DNA from: DASUSF01 sp036375275
GTDB lineage: Bacteria > Pseudomonadota > Alphaproteobacteria > Geminicoccales > Geminicoccaceae
NCBI GenBank assembly: GCA_036375275.1
Contig: DASUSF010000021.1
Coordinates: 1 to 16,643 of the forward strand
Reading direction: 5' to 3'
Length of the DNA: 16,643 nt
A program made the position numbers and the translations under genes. Position 1 is the stretch's first letter; each line of letters opens with the position of its first letter. The notes beneath the pieces are model-generated. The model worked only from the letters and a program-made list of their open reading frames with translations. It was not told the DNA's origin and did no database searches. Below are positions 6,422 to 14,350 of this stretch, piece after piece.

Positions 6422-7180
6422 ATGATCGGGAAGCGGGTGCTGGGCCTGGCCGCGGGTTTCGCCCTCGCGGCGAGCACGGTGGCGCCCGTTCAGGCCGCGT
6501 CGGACGTAGGGGTCGGCGGCTATCACGACGAGATCCTGCGGGCCGCGCATCAGGATCTCCTGGGCGCTGGTCGGAGCGGGGCCGATGGCGGCATCCGGAT
6601 AACGGTCGACACCGGTGGTCCCTCCGTCCTCTCGAGCAGCTTCACGCCCCGCTTCGGGCGCTACGGCTTCGGCGGCCCGGGGCAGGGCGACGTCGATCTC
6701 GGCTCGCTCCTGAAGCAGAGCTACGCGCCCGACCAGTTCGACACCTCGACCCGGGGGATGCGGATCGGCAGCGGGGAGGGCGCGGAGGTCGCCGGCTTCG
6801 AGATCGGGTGGGCGGCGAGCGCCGAGGTGACCGGCGGGTCGGCCGCGCCTGCGGGGACCGAGACCTTCATGCTCGGCGGCGAGCTCGCGGTCTCTGGCGT
6901 GCGGGTCGATGCCGCGTTCGGGGAGGACCCCGGCGTGTTCGGGCTCGACGGCCGGCGCATGACCGCGGGCGTCGGCTACGCGCTCGGCCCGATCGACGCC
7001 CGGGTGGGCTACAGCCTGATCGAGGACGAGGCGAGCCTCAGCGAAACCAGCCTCTTCACCCTCGGCAGCCAGCTCGCGCTGCGTCCGGGGCTGGTGGTCC
7101 AGGGCGATCTCGCCTATGCCGAGGGCGAGAGCGGCGCGCCGGCGACAGCAGGGCTGCTGAGCCTCCGGCTGAGCTTCTGA
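6422..7180 (+). CDS. Short outer-membrane barrel protein, porin paralogue
   Basis: A 252-residue protein. ATG 6422 is chosen over TTG 6404: it has AGGG 9 nt upstream and gives the signal peptide MIGKRVLGLAAGFALAASTV, with cleavage likely after VQA near residue 25. The last 115 or so residues align by eye with the C terminus of the porin just upstream: VGYALGPIDARVGY versus LGYGFGPVNTSIGW, LRPGLVVQGDLAYAEG versus LPGVVLKGDVAYNTD, and ends LLSLRLSF versus VVTLQLNY. It ends in Phe, as BAM substrates do. It is about 90 residues shorter than the porin, and its mature N-terminal 85 residues, glycine-rich with SSSFTPRFGRYGFGG, are less clearly porin-like. It may be a smaller channel or a reduced copy with another role; its own strong promoter argues against a dead remnant. 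Confidence 0.75.
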   Translation: MIGKRVLGLAAGFALAASTVAPVQAASDVGVGGYHDEILRAAHQDLLGAGRSGADGGIRITVDTGGPSVLSSSFTPRFGRYGFGGPGQGDVDLGSLLKQSYAPDQFDTSTRGMRIGSGEGAEVAGFEIGWAASAEVTGGSAAPAGTETFMLGGELAVSGVRVDAAFGEDPGVFGLDGRRMTAGVGYALGPIDARVGYSLIEDEASLSETSLFTLGSQLALRPGLVVQGDLAYAEGESGAPATAGLLSLRLSF

Positions 7181-7221
7181 TCCGGCGCCCGCACGCTTCT
7201 GGTCCAATCGGAGACGGTGTG

Positions 7222-7770
7222 GTGCGAATCTTCGCTCGGGCCCTCGTGCCCGCTCTGGTCATCGCGGGACTCGCGGGCTGCGCGGGGAGCGACGAGCAGG
7301 ATGTCGACCTCGGGAACCAGGACAAGCAGGAAAAGGACCTGAAGCGCTACGGGTCGGTGTTCGGCGGCGACGACAGCGGTCTGGTCCTGTTCGGCGGGGA
7401 CGACGCGAGCAACGGCTCCTCCGGCTCCGGGCCCGGCCTCGCGATCAATCCCTTCCTCTGGCGCGCCGCCCTCGAGACCACCGACTTCATGCCGCTGATC
7501 CAGACCGACCCGGTGGGCGGCGTGATCATCAGCGACTGGTACAGCCCGCCGGAGACTCCCGACGAGCGCTTCAAGCTCACCGTCTACGTGCTCGACCGCG
7601 AGCTCCGCTCGGACGCCGTCAAGGTCTCGGCCTTCCGCCAGGTCCGGGACCCGGGCGGCGGATGGGTCGACGCGCCGGTGACGCCCGGCACGGCGAGCAG
7701 CATCGAGGACAACATCCTGACCCTCGCCCGGGAGCTTCGCGTCGCCTCGATCAACGCCGCGGGCGACTGA
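7222..7770 (+). CDS. DUF3576 family lipoprotein
   Basis: A 182-residue putative lipoprotein. Of two adjacent GTG codons (7219 and 7222), the second is preferred because GGAGA (7210-7214) is then 7 nt away. The signal sequence MRIFARALVPALVIAGLAGC ends in a lipobox LAGC with the lipidated cysteine at position 20. After a short polar linker and two GGDD-containing loops come the conserved core INPFLWRAALETTDFMPLIQ, then GGVIISDWY and ERFKLTVYVLDREL, features I associate with DUF3576, an alphaproteobacterial family of unknown function. It precedes leuS, lptE and holA, its usual position as I know it, so a role in the outer-membrane or LPS-transport setting is suggestive but unproven. The gap to leuS is 94 bases. 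Confidence 0.85.
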   Translation: MRIFARALVPALVIAGLAGCAGSDEQDVDLGNQDKQEKDLKRYGSVFGGDDSGLVLFGGDDASNGSSGSGPGLAINPFLWRAALETTDFMPLIQTDPVGGVIISDWYSPPETPDERFKLTVYVLDRELRSDAVKVSAFRQVRDPGGGWVDAPVTPGTASSIEDNILTLARELRVASINAAGD

Positions 7771-7864
7771 GGCGGGAGTGCGCCCTTAACCGGCCTCGGA
7801 CCGCTGGAAAAGCGACGCCCCCTGACCTAAGAAACGTGCCGCGGTGCAACGCGGTGGAGCAGGC

Positions 7865-10426
7865 ATGTCGCGCTACCCCTTCAGAGACGTCGAAGCGCGC
7901 TGGCAGCGGGTCTGGGAGGAGCGCGGCACGTTCCGCGCCGGGACGGGCGGCGACCGGCCCCCTTACTACGTGCTCGAGATGTTCCCCTACCCGTCCGGGC
8001 GCATCCACATGGGGCACGTGCGCAACTACACGCTCGGCGACGTGGTGGCCCGCTTCAAGCGGGCCCAGGGGTTCGATGTGCTCCACCCGATGGGCTGGGA
8101 CGCGTTCGGGCTGCCGGCGGAGAACGCCGCGATGGCGAAGGGCGTCCCTCCGGCGCGCTGGACCTACGCCAACATCGACGAGATGCGCGCCCAGTTCAAG
8201 AGCATGGGCCTGTCGCTCGACTGGTCGCGCGAGGTCGCGACCTGCGACCCGGCCTACTACCGCCACGAGCAGGCGATGTTCCTCGATTTCCTCGCCGCCG
8301 GCCTGGTCGACCGCAAGGAGTCCTGGGTCAACTGGGACCCGGTCGACCAGACGGTGCTCGCCAACGAGCAGGTGATCGACGGCCGCGGCTGGCGCTCGGG
8401 CGCGCCGGTGGAGCGCCGGAAGCTCGCCCAGTGGTTCCTCAGGATCACCGAGTACAGCGAGGACCTGCTCGCCGCCCTCGAGCGGCTCGAGCGCTGGCCG
8501 GACAAGGTCCGCCTGATGCAGGAGCGCTGGATCGGGAAGTCGGTCGGGGCGCGGGTGCGCTTCCCGATCGAGGGCCGGGACGAGCCGCTCGAGGTCTTCA
8601 CCACCCGGCCGGACACCCTGTTTGGCGCGAGCTTCATGGCCATCGCGCCCGACCACCCGCTCTCCCGGGAGCTCGCCCCGAGCGACCCGAGGCTCGCCGC
8701 CTTCGTCGAGGAATGCGCCCGCACCGGGACCAGCGAGGAGGCGATCGAGCGCGCCGAGAAGGTCGGCTTCGATACCGGGCTCGCCTGCCTGCACCCCTTC
8801 GAGGACGGCGTGCGCCTCCCGCTCTACGTCGCCAACTTCGTGCTCATGGAGTACGGCACCGGGGCGATCTTCGGCTGCCCAGCGCATGACCAGCGCGACC
8901 TCGAGTTCGCGCGCAGGTACGACCGCCCGGTGACCCCGGTGGTCCTGCCGCCGGGGGAGGACCCGCCCACCTTCACGATCGGCGAGGAGGCTTACGTCGG
9001 CGAGGGCACGCTGATCAATTCCGGCTTCCTGGACGGGCTGGACGTGCCCTCGGCCAAGCAGCGGGTGATCGAGGAGCTCGAGCAGCGCGGCCTCGGCCAC
9101 GGCCAGACCACCTACCGCCTGCGCGACTGGGGGGTGTCGCGCCAGCGCTACTGGGGCTGCCCGATCCCGGTGATCCATTGCCCCGCCTGCGGCACCGTCC
9201 CGGTCCCGCGCGCGCAGCTCCCGGTCGTCCTGCCCGAGGACATCGAGCTCGGCCGGCCCGGCAATCCGCTCGAGCACCACCCGACCTGGAAGCACGTCAC
9301 GTGTCCGACCTGCGGCGGCGCGGCGCGGCGCGAGACCGACACCTTCGACACCTTCGTCGAGAGCTCCTGGTACTTCCTCCGCTTCTGCTCGCCGGCGGCC
9401 GCGGAGCCGTTCGAGCGCGCCGCCGTCGAGCGCTGGATGCCGGTCGATCAGTACATCGGCGGGGTCGAGCATGCCGTGCTGCACCTGCTCTATTCCCGCT
9501 TCTTCACCCGTGCGCTCCGGAAGTGCGGCTACCTCGATTTCGACGAGCCGTTCGCGGGCCTCTTCACCCAGGGCATGGTCTGCCACAAGACCTATCGGGA
9601 CGCGGCCGGCAACTGGCTGCAGCCGGACGAGGTCGCGGAGGACGAGGCCGGCGTCGCGCGCGCGCTCGACGACGGCCGCGAGGTCGCGATCGGCCGCTCG
9701 GAGAAGATGAGCAAGTCGAAGCGCAACACCATCGACCCGTCCGCCACGATCGAGGCCTACGGCGCCGACACCGCCCGCCTGTTCATGCTCTCGGACAGTC
9801 CGCCCGAGCGCGACCTCGAGTGGACCGAGGCCGGGATCGACGGCGCGTGGCGCTATCTCAACCGGGTGTGGCGCCTGTTCGAGGAGATCACGTCGCTGCC
9901 GGCGCCGGCGGAGCAGGCCGGGCGCGAGCCGTCGCCGGAAGCGGTCGAGCTCGAGCGGACGATCCACCGGACCATCGCCGCGGTGAGCGAGGAGATCGAG
10001 CGCTTCCACTTCAACAAGGCGGTGGCGCTGGTCCGCGAGCTGTCCAACGCGCTCGAGGCCTTTCCGCGCAGGGATCCGGGCGCGCCAGCGCTGCTCCGGG
10101 AGGGCCTGACGGTCCTGGTGCAGCTGCTCGGGCCGATGGTGCCGCATCTCGCGGAGGAGCTCTGGTCGCGCCTCGGCCACCAGGCGCTGCTGGCCGACAC
10201 CGCCTGGCCGACGGCCGATCCGCGCCGCCTCGTGGTCGACGAGGTGACGGTCGCGGTGCAGGTCAACGGCAAGCTCCGCGCCACCATCACGCTGCCGAGG
10301 GGCGCCGATCAGGGGGCGGCCACCGAAGCGGCGCGGGCCGAGGGCACGGTCCGGCGCGCGCTCGCCGAGAAGTCGATCCGGCGGGTGATCTACGTGCCCG
10401 ACAAGCTCCTCAACCTGGTCGCCTGA
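7865..10426 (+). CDS. leuS: Leucyl-tRNA synthetase
   Basis: An 853-residue class I aminoacyl-tRNA synthetase that charges tRNA-Leu in the cytoplasm. The start is ATG 7865, with GGAG at 7856-7859; an in-frame GTG at 7844 is less likely. The HIGH signature is PYPSGRIHMGHVRNY, with HMGH at residues 48-51, and KMSKS is at 614-618 (SEKMSKSKRN). The CP1 editing domain shows TTRPDTLFGASFMAIAPDHP. Four cysteines, C439/C442 and C480/C483, form an intact zinc ribbon, and VESSWYFLRF follows. The C terminus carries the anticodon-binding region and the terminal VNGKLRATI segment. Length and motifs are those of a normal bacterial LeuRS and nothing is missing. It is followed closely by lptE. Confidence 0.98.
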   Translation: MSRYPFRDVEARWQRVWEERGTFRAGTGGDRPPYYVLEMFPYPSGRIHMGHVRNYTLGDVVARFKRAQGFDVLHPMGWDAFGLPAENAAMAKGVPPARWTYANIDEMRAQFKSMGLSLDWSREVATCDPAYYRHEQAMFLDFLAAGLVDRKESWVNWDPVDQTVLANEQVIDGRGWRSGAPVERRKLAQWFLRITEYSEDLLAALERLERWPDKVRLMQERWIGKSVGARVRFPIEGRDEPLEVFTTRPDTLFGASFMAIAPDHPLSRELAPSDPRLAAFVEECARTGTSEEAIERAEKVGFDTGLACLHPFEDGVRLPLYVANFVLMEYGTGAIFGCPAHDQRDLEFARRYDRPVTPVVLPPGEDPPTFTIGEEAYVGEGTLINSGFLDGLDVPSAKQRVIEELEQRGLGHGQTTYRLRDWGVSRQRYWGCPIPVIHCPACGTVPVPRAQLPVVLPEDIELGRPGNPLEHHPTWKHVTCPTCGGAARRETDTFDTFVESSWYFLRFCSPAAAEPFERAAVERWMPVDQYIGGVEHAVLHLLYSRFFTRALRKCGYLDFDEPFAGLFTQGMVCHKTYRDAAGNWLQPDEVAEDEAGVARALDDGREVAIGRSEKMSKSKRNTIDPSATIEAYGADTARLFMLSDSPPERDLEWTEAGIDGAWRYLNRVWRLFEEITSLPAPAEQAGREPSPEAVELERTIHRTIAAVSEEIERFHFNKAVALVRELSNALEAFPRRDPGAPALLREGLTVLVQLLGPMVPHLAEELWSRLGHQALLADTAWPTADPRRLVVDEVTVAVQVNGKLRATITLPRGADQGAATEAARAEGTVRRALAEKSIRRVIYVPDKLLNLVA

Positions 10427-10433
10427 GGCGGTG

Positions 10434-10976
10434 GTGGGCGGACGCCGGGCTTTCCTCTCGACCGGCCTCGGCCTCTCGACCGGCCTCGGCGTCATGGTCG
10501 GGCTCGGCCTGCTCGCCGGGTGCGGCTTCCGGCCGATGCTCAAGGCGGGCGAGGAGCCGGCGGTGCGCGAGCAGCTCGCGGCGATCGAGATCGCCGGGCT
10601 CGCCGGCCGGATCGGGCAGCTGGTGCGCAACGCCCTGCTCGACGAGCTCAATCCGACCGCGCTCGAGGTGCCGAGCCGCTACAAGCTCGTGGTCCAGCTG
10701 AACCGGCGCGCGAGCGCCCTCGGCATCCAGCTCAACAACACCATCACCCGCTACAACCTGACGCTCACCGCGCGCTTCCAGCTGCTCGACGAGACCGACG
10801 CCGACATCCTCTACAGCTCGACCGTCCGGCGGATCGCCAGCTACAACGTCCGCCGCGCGCCGTACTCGACCCTGGTCGCCGAGCTCGACGCCGAGCGGCG
10901 CGCCGCGCAGGAGATCGGCACCGACATCCGCACCCTGCTGGCGGTCCACTTCGCCCGCACCACCAACGTGACATGA
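10434..10976 (+). CDS. lptE: LPS-assembly lipoprotein LptE
   Basis: About 180 residues. The second of two tandem GTG codons (10431 and 10434) is preferred, as GAGG at 10425-10428 lies 5 nt away and overlaps the leuS stop region. The leader GGRRAFLSTGLGL has a twin arginine resembling a Tat motif, a duplicated hydrophobic segment, and the lipobox LAGC followed by GFRPM, the hallmark CGFRP start of alphaproteobacterial LptE. The body contains a short conserved domain with NALLDELN and YKLVVQL, then the LTARFQLLDETDADILYSS region. LptE plugs the LptD barrel and helps insert lipopolysaccharide into the outer leaflet. The TGA overlaps the ATG of holA (ATGA), so the two are translationally coupled. 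Confidence 0.92.
   Translation: MGGRRAFLSTGLGLSTGLGVMVGLGLLAGCGFRPMLKAGEEPAVREQLAAIEIAGLAGRIGQLVRNALLDELNPTALEVPSRYKLVVQLNRRASALGIQLNNTITRYNLTLTARFQLLDETDADILYSSTVRRIASYNVRRAPYSTLVAELDAERRAAQEIGTDIRTLLAVHFARTTNVT
10454..10489 (+). repeat. Perfect 18-bp tandem duplication inside the lptE signal peptide
   Basis: CCTCTCGACCGGCCTCGG occurs at 10454-10471 and again, directly abutting, at 10472-10489. Being 18 bases long, it adds six residues in frame (STGLGL, then STGLGV) to the hydrophobic part of the lipoprotein signal sequence. Identity at every base, including third positions, points to a recent duplication. Confidence 0.9.
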
Positions 10977-12019
10977 AGCTCCAGGGCGCCCGGGTCGAGC
11001 GCTTCCTCAAGGCTCCGGATCCCGGAATCGCGGCCGTGCTGGTCTTCGGGCCCGACGAGGGGCTGGTCCGCGAGCGCACCGACCGGCTGATCAGGACCGT
11101 GCTCGACCAGCCGGACGACCCGTTCCGGATGAGCGATTTTCTGGCCGATCAGCTGCGCGGCGAGCCGGCGCGGCTCGCCGACGAGGCGCGCTCGCTTTCG
11201 CTGATCGGCGGCCGGCGCGTGGTTCGGGTGCGGCAGGCAGGCGACGCCGTCACCGTGGCGTGCCGGAACCTGCTCGAGCTCGAGGACTTCGAGGCGTGGG
11301 TCGTGATCGAGGCCGGCGACCTGCCGGGCGGGTCCTCGCTCCGCAAGCTGTTCGAGGGCGCGAAGCGTGCCGCCGCGCTGCCCTGCTACCGGGACCTCGC
11401 GCGGGACCTCTCGGCTCTGATCCAGGCGACGCTCAGGGACCACGGTCTCGAGGCCGAGCCCGACGCGCTGAGCTACCTGATCGATCATCTCGGCGCCGAT
11501 CGCGGGCTGACCCGGGCCGAGCTGGACAAGCTCGTGCTCTACATGACCGGCGCCCCCGGCGAGGCCGCGCCCGGCCGCCGGCGGGTGACGCTCGCGGACG
11601 CCGCCGCGGTGATTGGCGACACCTCCGCGCTCGGGCTGGACGATCTGGTCGATGCCGCCGCGACCGGCGACCTGGTCCAGGTCCAGCGCTGCCTCGACCG
11701 GCTGCTCGGCGAGGGCCAGAACCCCGTCCGGCTGGTCCGCTCGCTCGCCAACCACCTGGTCAGGATCAACCGGCTCGGGCTCGAGGTCGAGGCCGGCGCG
11801 ACGGTCGAGCGGGTGGTCGACGGAGCCAGGCCTCAGATTCACTTCCGGCGCCGTGACCGGGTGAAGCAGGCGCTCAGGCGCTGGCGCCCGGGCGCCGCCG
11901 CCGCCGCGCTCGAGCTCCTGGTCGACGCCGAGATCAAGTGCAAGAGCACCGGTCTCCCGGCCGAGCTGATCTGCCGCGACACTCTGCTCCGGATCGGACG
12001 GGCGGCCCGCGCCGGCTGA
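10973..12019 (+). CDS. holA: DNA polymerase III delta subunit
   Basis: A 348-residue protein whose ATG overlaps the lptE stop. Family features include the opening MKLQGARVERFLKAP, VLVFGPDEGLVRERTDRL in the first domain (a degenerate P-loop-like region), DPFRMSDF, a DEARSLSLIGGRRVVRV segment typical of HolA, a central domain with LSYLIDHLGADRGLTRAELD and LVLYM, and a C-terminal domain with ALGLDDLVDAAATGD, EGQNPVRLVRSLANHL and AEIKCKSTGLPAELICRDTL. HolA is the clamp-loader subunit that binds and opens the beta sliding clamp. The lptE-holA neighbourhood is standard in alphaproteobacteria. Length is normal and no defect is visible. Confidence 0.95.
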   Translation: MKLQGARVERFLKAPDPGIAAVLVFGPDEGLVRERTDRLIRTVLDQPDDPFRMSDFLADQLRGEPARLADEARSLSLIGGRRVVRVRQAGDAVTVACRNLLELEDFEAWVVIEAGDLPGGSSLRKLFEGAKRAAALPCYRDLARDLSALIQATLRDHGLEAEPDALSYLIDHLGADRGLTRAELDKLVLYMTGAPGEAAPGRRRVTLADAAAVIGDTSALGLDDLVDAAATGDLVQVQRCLDRLLGEGQNPVRLVRSLANHLVRINRLGLEVEAGATVERVVDGARPQIHFRRRDRVKQALRRWRPGAAAAALELLVDAEIKCKSTGLPAELICRDTLLRIGRAARAG

Positions 12020-12147
12020 GCGGCCGCCCTTGCCACCGGGCCACGAGTCCTTCAAGTTTCGGCTCAGGGTCGGCAGACGGCGGGGCCGGGCTGCATGGTG
12101 CGCCGGCTCAGGTCGAGCGGGATCGGGCAGAGCGTGAGGGGACGGGC

Positions 12148-13146
12148 GTGCTTCGCTACGTGGTGCATCGCGTCCTCATCATGGTGCCGACCCTGCTCGC
12201 GATCAGCCTGATCACGTTCGTCATCATCCAGCTGCCGCCGGGCGACTATCTCGAGAGCTACATCGCCGAGCTGCAGGCCCAGGGCGAGCGCATCCAGGGC
12301 GACAAGATCGAGTACCTGCGCGAGGTCTACGGCCTCGACAAGCCCTGGTGGCAGCAGTACCTGGTCTGGCTGGGCGGCCTGTTCCGCGGCGACTTCGGCT
12401 ATTCCTTCGAGTACGAGATGCCGGTTTCGGACGTGGTGGGCGACCGGCTGCTGCTCTCGTTCATCGTCTCGTTCGCGACCATCGTGTTCACCTGGGCGGT
12501 GTCCTTCCCGATCGGCGTCTACTCCGCGACCCACAAGTACAGCGCGGGCGACCACACCCTCACCTTCATCGGCTTCCTCGGCCTCGCGACGCCGAACTTC
12601 CTGCTCGCCCTGGTGCTTCTCTATGTCGCCAACGTCTGGTTCGGGACCTCGATCGGCGGGCTGATGGACCCGCAGTACCTCGACCAGCCGATGAGCTTTC
12701 CGAAGTTCCTCTCGATCCTCGAGCACCTCTGGGTCCCGGTCGTGGTGATCGGGACGTCGGGGACCGCGGGCATGATCCGGCGGCTGCGGGCGAACCTCCT
12801 GGACGAGCTCCAGAAGCCCTACGTCGTCACCGCCAAGGCGAAGGGCCTGCCGCCGTTCCGGGCGCTCGTGAAGTACCCGCTCCGGATGGCGCTCAACCCG
12901 TTCATCGCCGACATCGGCAACCTGCTGCCGCAGGTGATCTCGGGCGCCGCGATCGTCTCGATCGTGCTCTCGCTGCCGACCACCGGGCCGATGCTGCTCC
13001 GCGCGCTGCAGACCCAGGACATGTACCTCGCAGGCTCGTTCCTGATGCTGCTCGCCTGCCTGACCGTGGTCGGCGTCCTGCTCTCCGACCTCGCGCTCGC
13101 GGTGCTCGATCCGAGGATCCGGTTCGGCGGAGGGCAGAGCCGGTGA
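12148..13146 (+). CDS. ABC transporter permease, OppB/DppB class
   Basis: A 332-residue inner-membrane permease starting at GTG 12148, with GAGGGGA ending 5 nt upstream. The frame is open further upstream, but that part is not protein-like. The N-terminal helix LRYVVHRVLIMVPTLLAISL with ITFVIIQLPPGDY is the standard DppB/OppB opening, followed by YGLDKPWWQQYLVWL and RGDFGYSF. The EAA loop contacting the ATPase is at about residues 228-247 (TAKAKGLPPFRALVKYPLRM). The end VLDPRIRFGG is also typical. It would import an oligopeptide or similar solute together with the next gene; relatives with this architecture also include oligosaccharide importers such as rhizobial AgpBC, so the substrate is open. 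GTGA overlap joins it to the second permease. Confidence 0.92.
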   Translation: MLRYVVHRVLIMVPTLLAISLITFVIIQLPPGDYLESYIAELQAQGERIQGDKIEYLREVYGLDKPWWQQYLVWLGGLFRGDFGYSFEYEMPVSDVVGDRLLLSFIVSFATIVFTWAVSFPIGVYSATHKYSAGDHTLTFIGFLGLATPNFLLALVLLYVANVWFGTSIGGLMDPQYLDQPMSFPKFLSILEHLWVPVVVIGTSGTAGMIRRLRANLLDELQKPYVVTAKAKGLPPFRALVKYPLRMALNPFIADIGNLLPQVISGAAIVSIVLSLPTTGPMLLRALQTQDMYLAGSFLMLLACLTVVGVLLSDLALAVLDPRIRFGGGQSR

Positions 13147-14291
13147 GCGCGCGGCACTACGTCAACCCGGAGCCGTTCGACCCGCTCGACGTCGAGCGGC
13201 TGACCCCCGAGCAGGAGAAGTTCTACACCGCCTCGCAGTGGCAGCTCATGTGGTGGAAGTTCAGGCGCCACAGGCTGGCCGTCATCTCCGGCGCGTTCCT
13301 CCTCCTGATGTACTTCTCGATCCTGATCTCGGAGTGGATCGCGCCCTACAACCTGCACAGCCGGCACCCCGACTTCATCCACTTCCCGCCCCAGGAGATC
13401 CACCTGTTCCACGAGGGCGCGTTCGTCGGCCCGTTCGTCTACGGCTCGACCTTCAAGCTCAACCTCGAAAACCTGAAGCGCGAGTACACGCCGGACACCA
13501 CCGTGGTGCAGCGGCTCCGCTTCTTCTGCTCGGGCGACGAGTACCTGTTCTGGGGCATGGTGCCGATGGACTTCCACTTCGTGTGCCCGCCCGAGGACGG
13601 CACCTTCTTCTGGCTCGGGACCGACCGGCTGGGCCGCGACGTGCTGTCCCGGATCGTCTACGGCGCCCGGATCTCGCTCACCGTCGGGCTGATCGGAATC
13701 ACCATCAGCTTCGTCCTCGGCATCATCCTCGGCGGCATCTCGGGCTACTACGGCGGCTGGGTCGACAGCGTGGTGCAGCGGATCATCGAGGTGATCCGGA
13801 GCTTCCCGGAGCTGCCGCTCTGGATGGCGCTGTCCGCGGCCCTGCCGGTGACCTGGGACCCGATCCTGGTCTACTTCGGGATCACGATCATCCTCGGCCT
13901 GATCGACTGGACCGGGCTCGCCCGCGCGGTGCGCTCAAAGGTCCTGGCGCTCCGCGAGGAGGACTTCGCGACCGCCGCCCGGCTGATGGGCGCGAAGCCG
14001 CAGCGGATCATCCTCCGTCACCTCGTGCCGTCGTTCATGAGCCACCTGATCGCATCCGCGACCCTCTCGATCCCGGCGATGATCCTCGGCGAGACCGCGC
14101 TCTCGTTCCTCGGCCTCGGGCTGCGCCCGCCGATCACCTCCTGGGGCGTCCTCCTGACCGAAGCCCAGAACATCAACGTCGTCGCCCTCTACCCCTGGCT
14201 CATGCTCCCCGTCGTCCCGGTGATCCTCGTGGTCCTGGCCTTCAACTTTCTCGGCGACGGCCTCCGCGACGCGGCCGACCCGTATGCCTAG
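13143..14291 (+). CDS. ABC transporter permease, OppC/DppC class with enlarged periplasmic loop
   Basis: A 382-residue permease starting at a GTG that overlaps the stop of its partner. TM1 lies at about residues 44-64. A periplasmic insertion of about 90 residues (66-157) follows before the conserved GTDRLGRDVLSRIVYGARIS at 159 onward; typical DppC proteins have a much shorter loop here. The insertion holds two cysteines (C129 and C148) that could form a disulfide. The core contains SGYYGGWVDSVVQRIIEVIR, the EAA loop at about 276-295 (ATAARLMGAKPQRIILRHL), ILGETALSFLGLGLRPP and the end FLGDGLRDAADPY. From memory, rhizobial AgpC-like permeases share this long-loop form. No solute-binding protein or ATPase gene is adjacent on either side. 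Confidence 0.93.
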   Translation: MSARHYVNPEPFDPLDVERLTPEQEKFYTASQWQLMWWKFRRHRLAVISGAFLLLMYFSILISEWIAPYNLHSRHPDFIHFPPQEIHLFHEGAFVGPFVYGSTFKLNLENLKREYTPDTTVVQRLRFFCSGDEYLFWGMVPMDFHFVCPPEDGTFFWLGTDRLGRDVLSRIVYGARISLTVGLIGITISFVLGIILGGISGYYGGWVDSVVQRIIEVIRSFPELPLWMALSAALPVTWDPILVYFGITIILGLIDWTGLARAVRSKVLALREEDFATAARLMGAKPQRIILRHLVPSFMSHLIASATLSIPAMILGETALSFLGLGLRPPITSWGVLLTEAQNINVVALYPWLMLPVVPVILVVLAFNFLGDGLRDAADPYA

Positions 14292-14308
14292 CGCTCCCTG
14301 CGCAAGTC

Positions 14309-14330
14309 TGCTATCTAGGTCATGATAGCG
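14309..14330. promoter_or_regulatory. Inverted-repeat operator of the toxin-antitoxin pair, FitA-type half sites
   Basis: TGCTATCT (14309-14316) and TGATAGCG (14323-14330) are inverted half sites separated by 6 bases; the core GCTATC/GATAGC match is exact. The site lies about 20 bases upstream of the antitoxin ATG. As I recall, the gonococcal FitAB operator consists of TGCTATCA and TGATAGCA half sites with a wider spacer, so seven of eight bases match in each half here. Autorepression by the antitoxin-toxin complex is therefore the likely mode of control. Confidence 0.7.
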
Positions 14331-14350
14331 TTGCAATCTGGATGCGACGG

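Noticed and set aside
6031..7770. A 579-codon frame ending with the DUF3576 lipoprotein
   Set aside because: Only the part from GTG 7222 onward is protein-like, with a ribosome site and lipobox; the upstream part is an out-of-frame reading of the porin and short barrel genes.
7751..10651. A 966-codon open frame on the minus strand covering all of leuS
   Set aside because: It is exactly antisense to an intact leuS with all motifs. Long antisense frames are expected at 70% G+C with strong third-position bias, and the product is low-complexity and rich in Arg, Glu and Leu without recognisable motifs.
12348..14291. A 647-codon frame that would fuse an N-terminal extension to the second permease
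   Set aside because: The first 265 codons are an out-of-frame reading of the first permease; the true start is GTG 13143, which overlaps that gene's stop.
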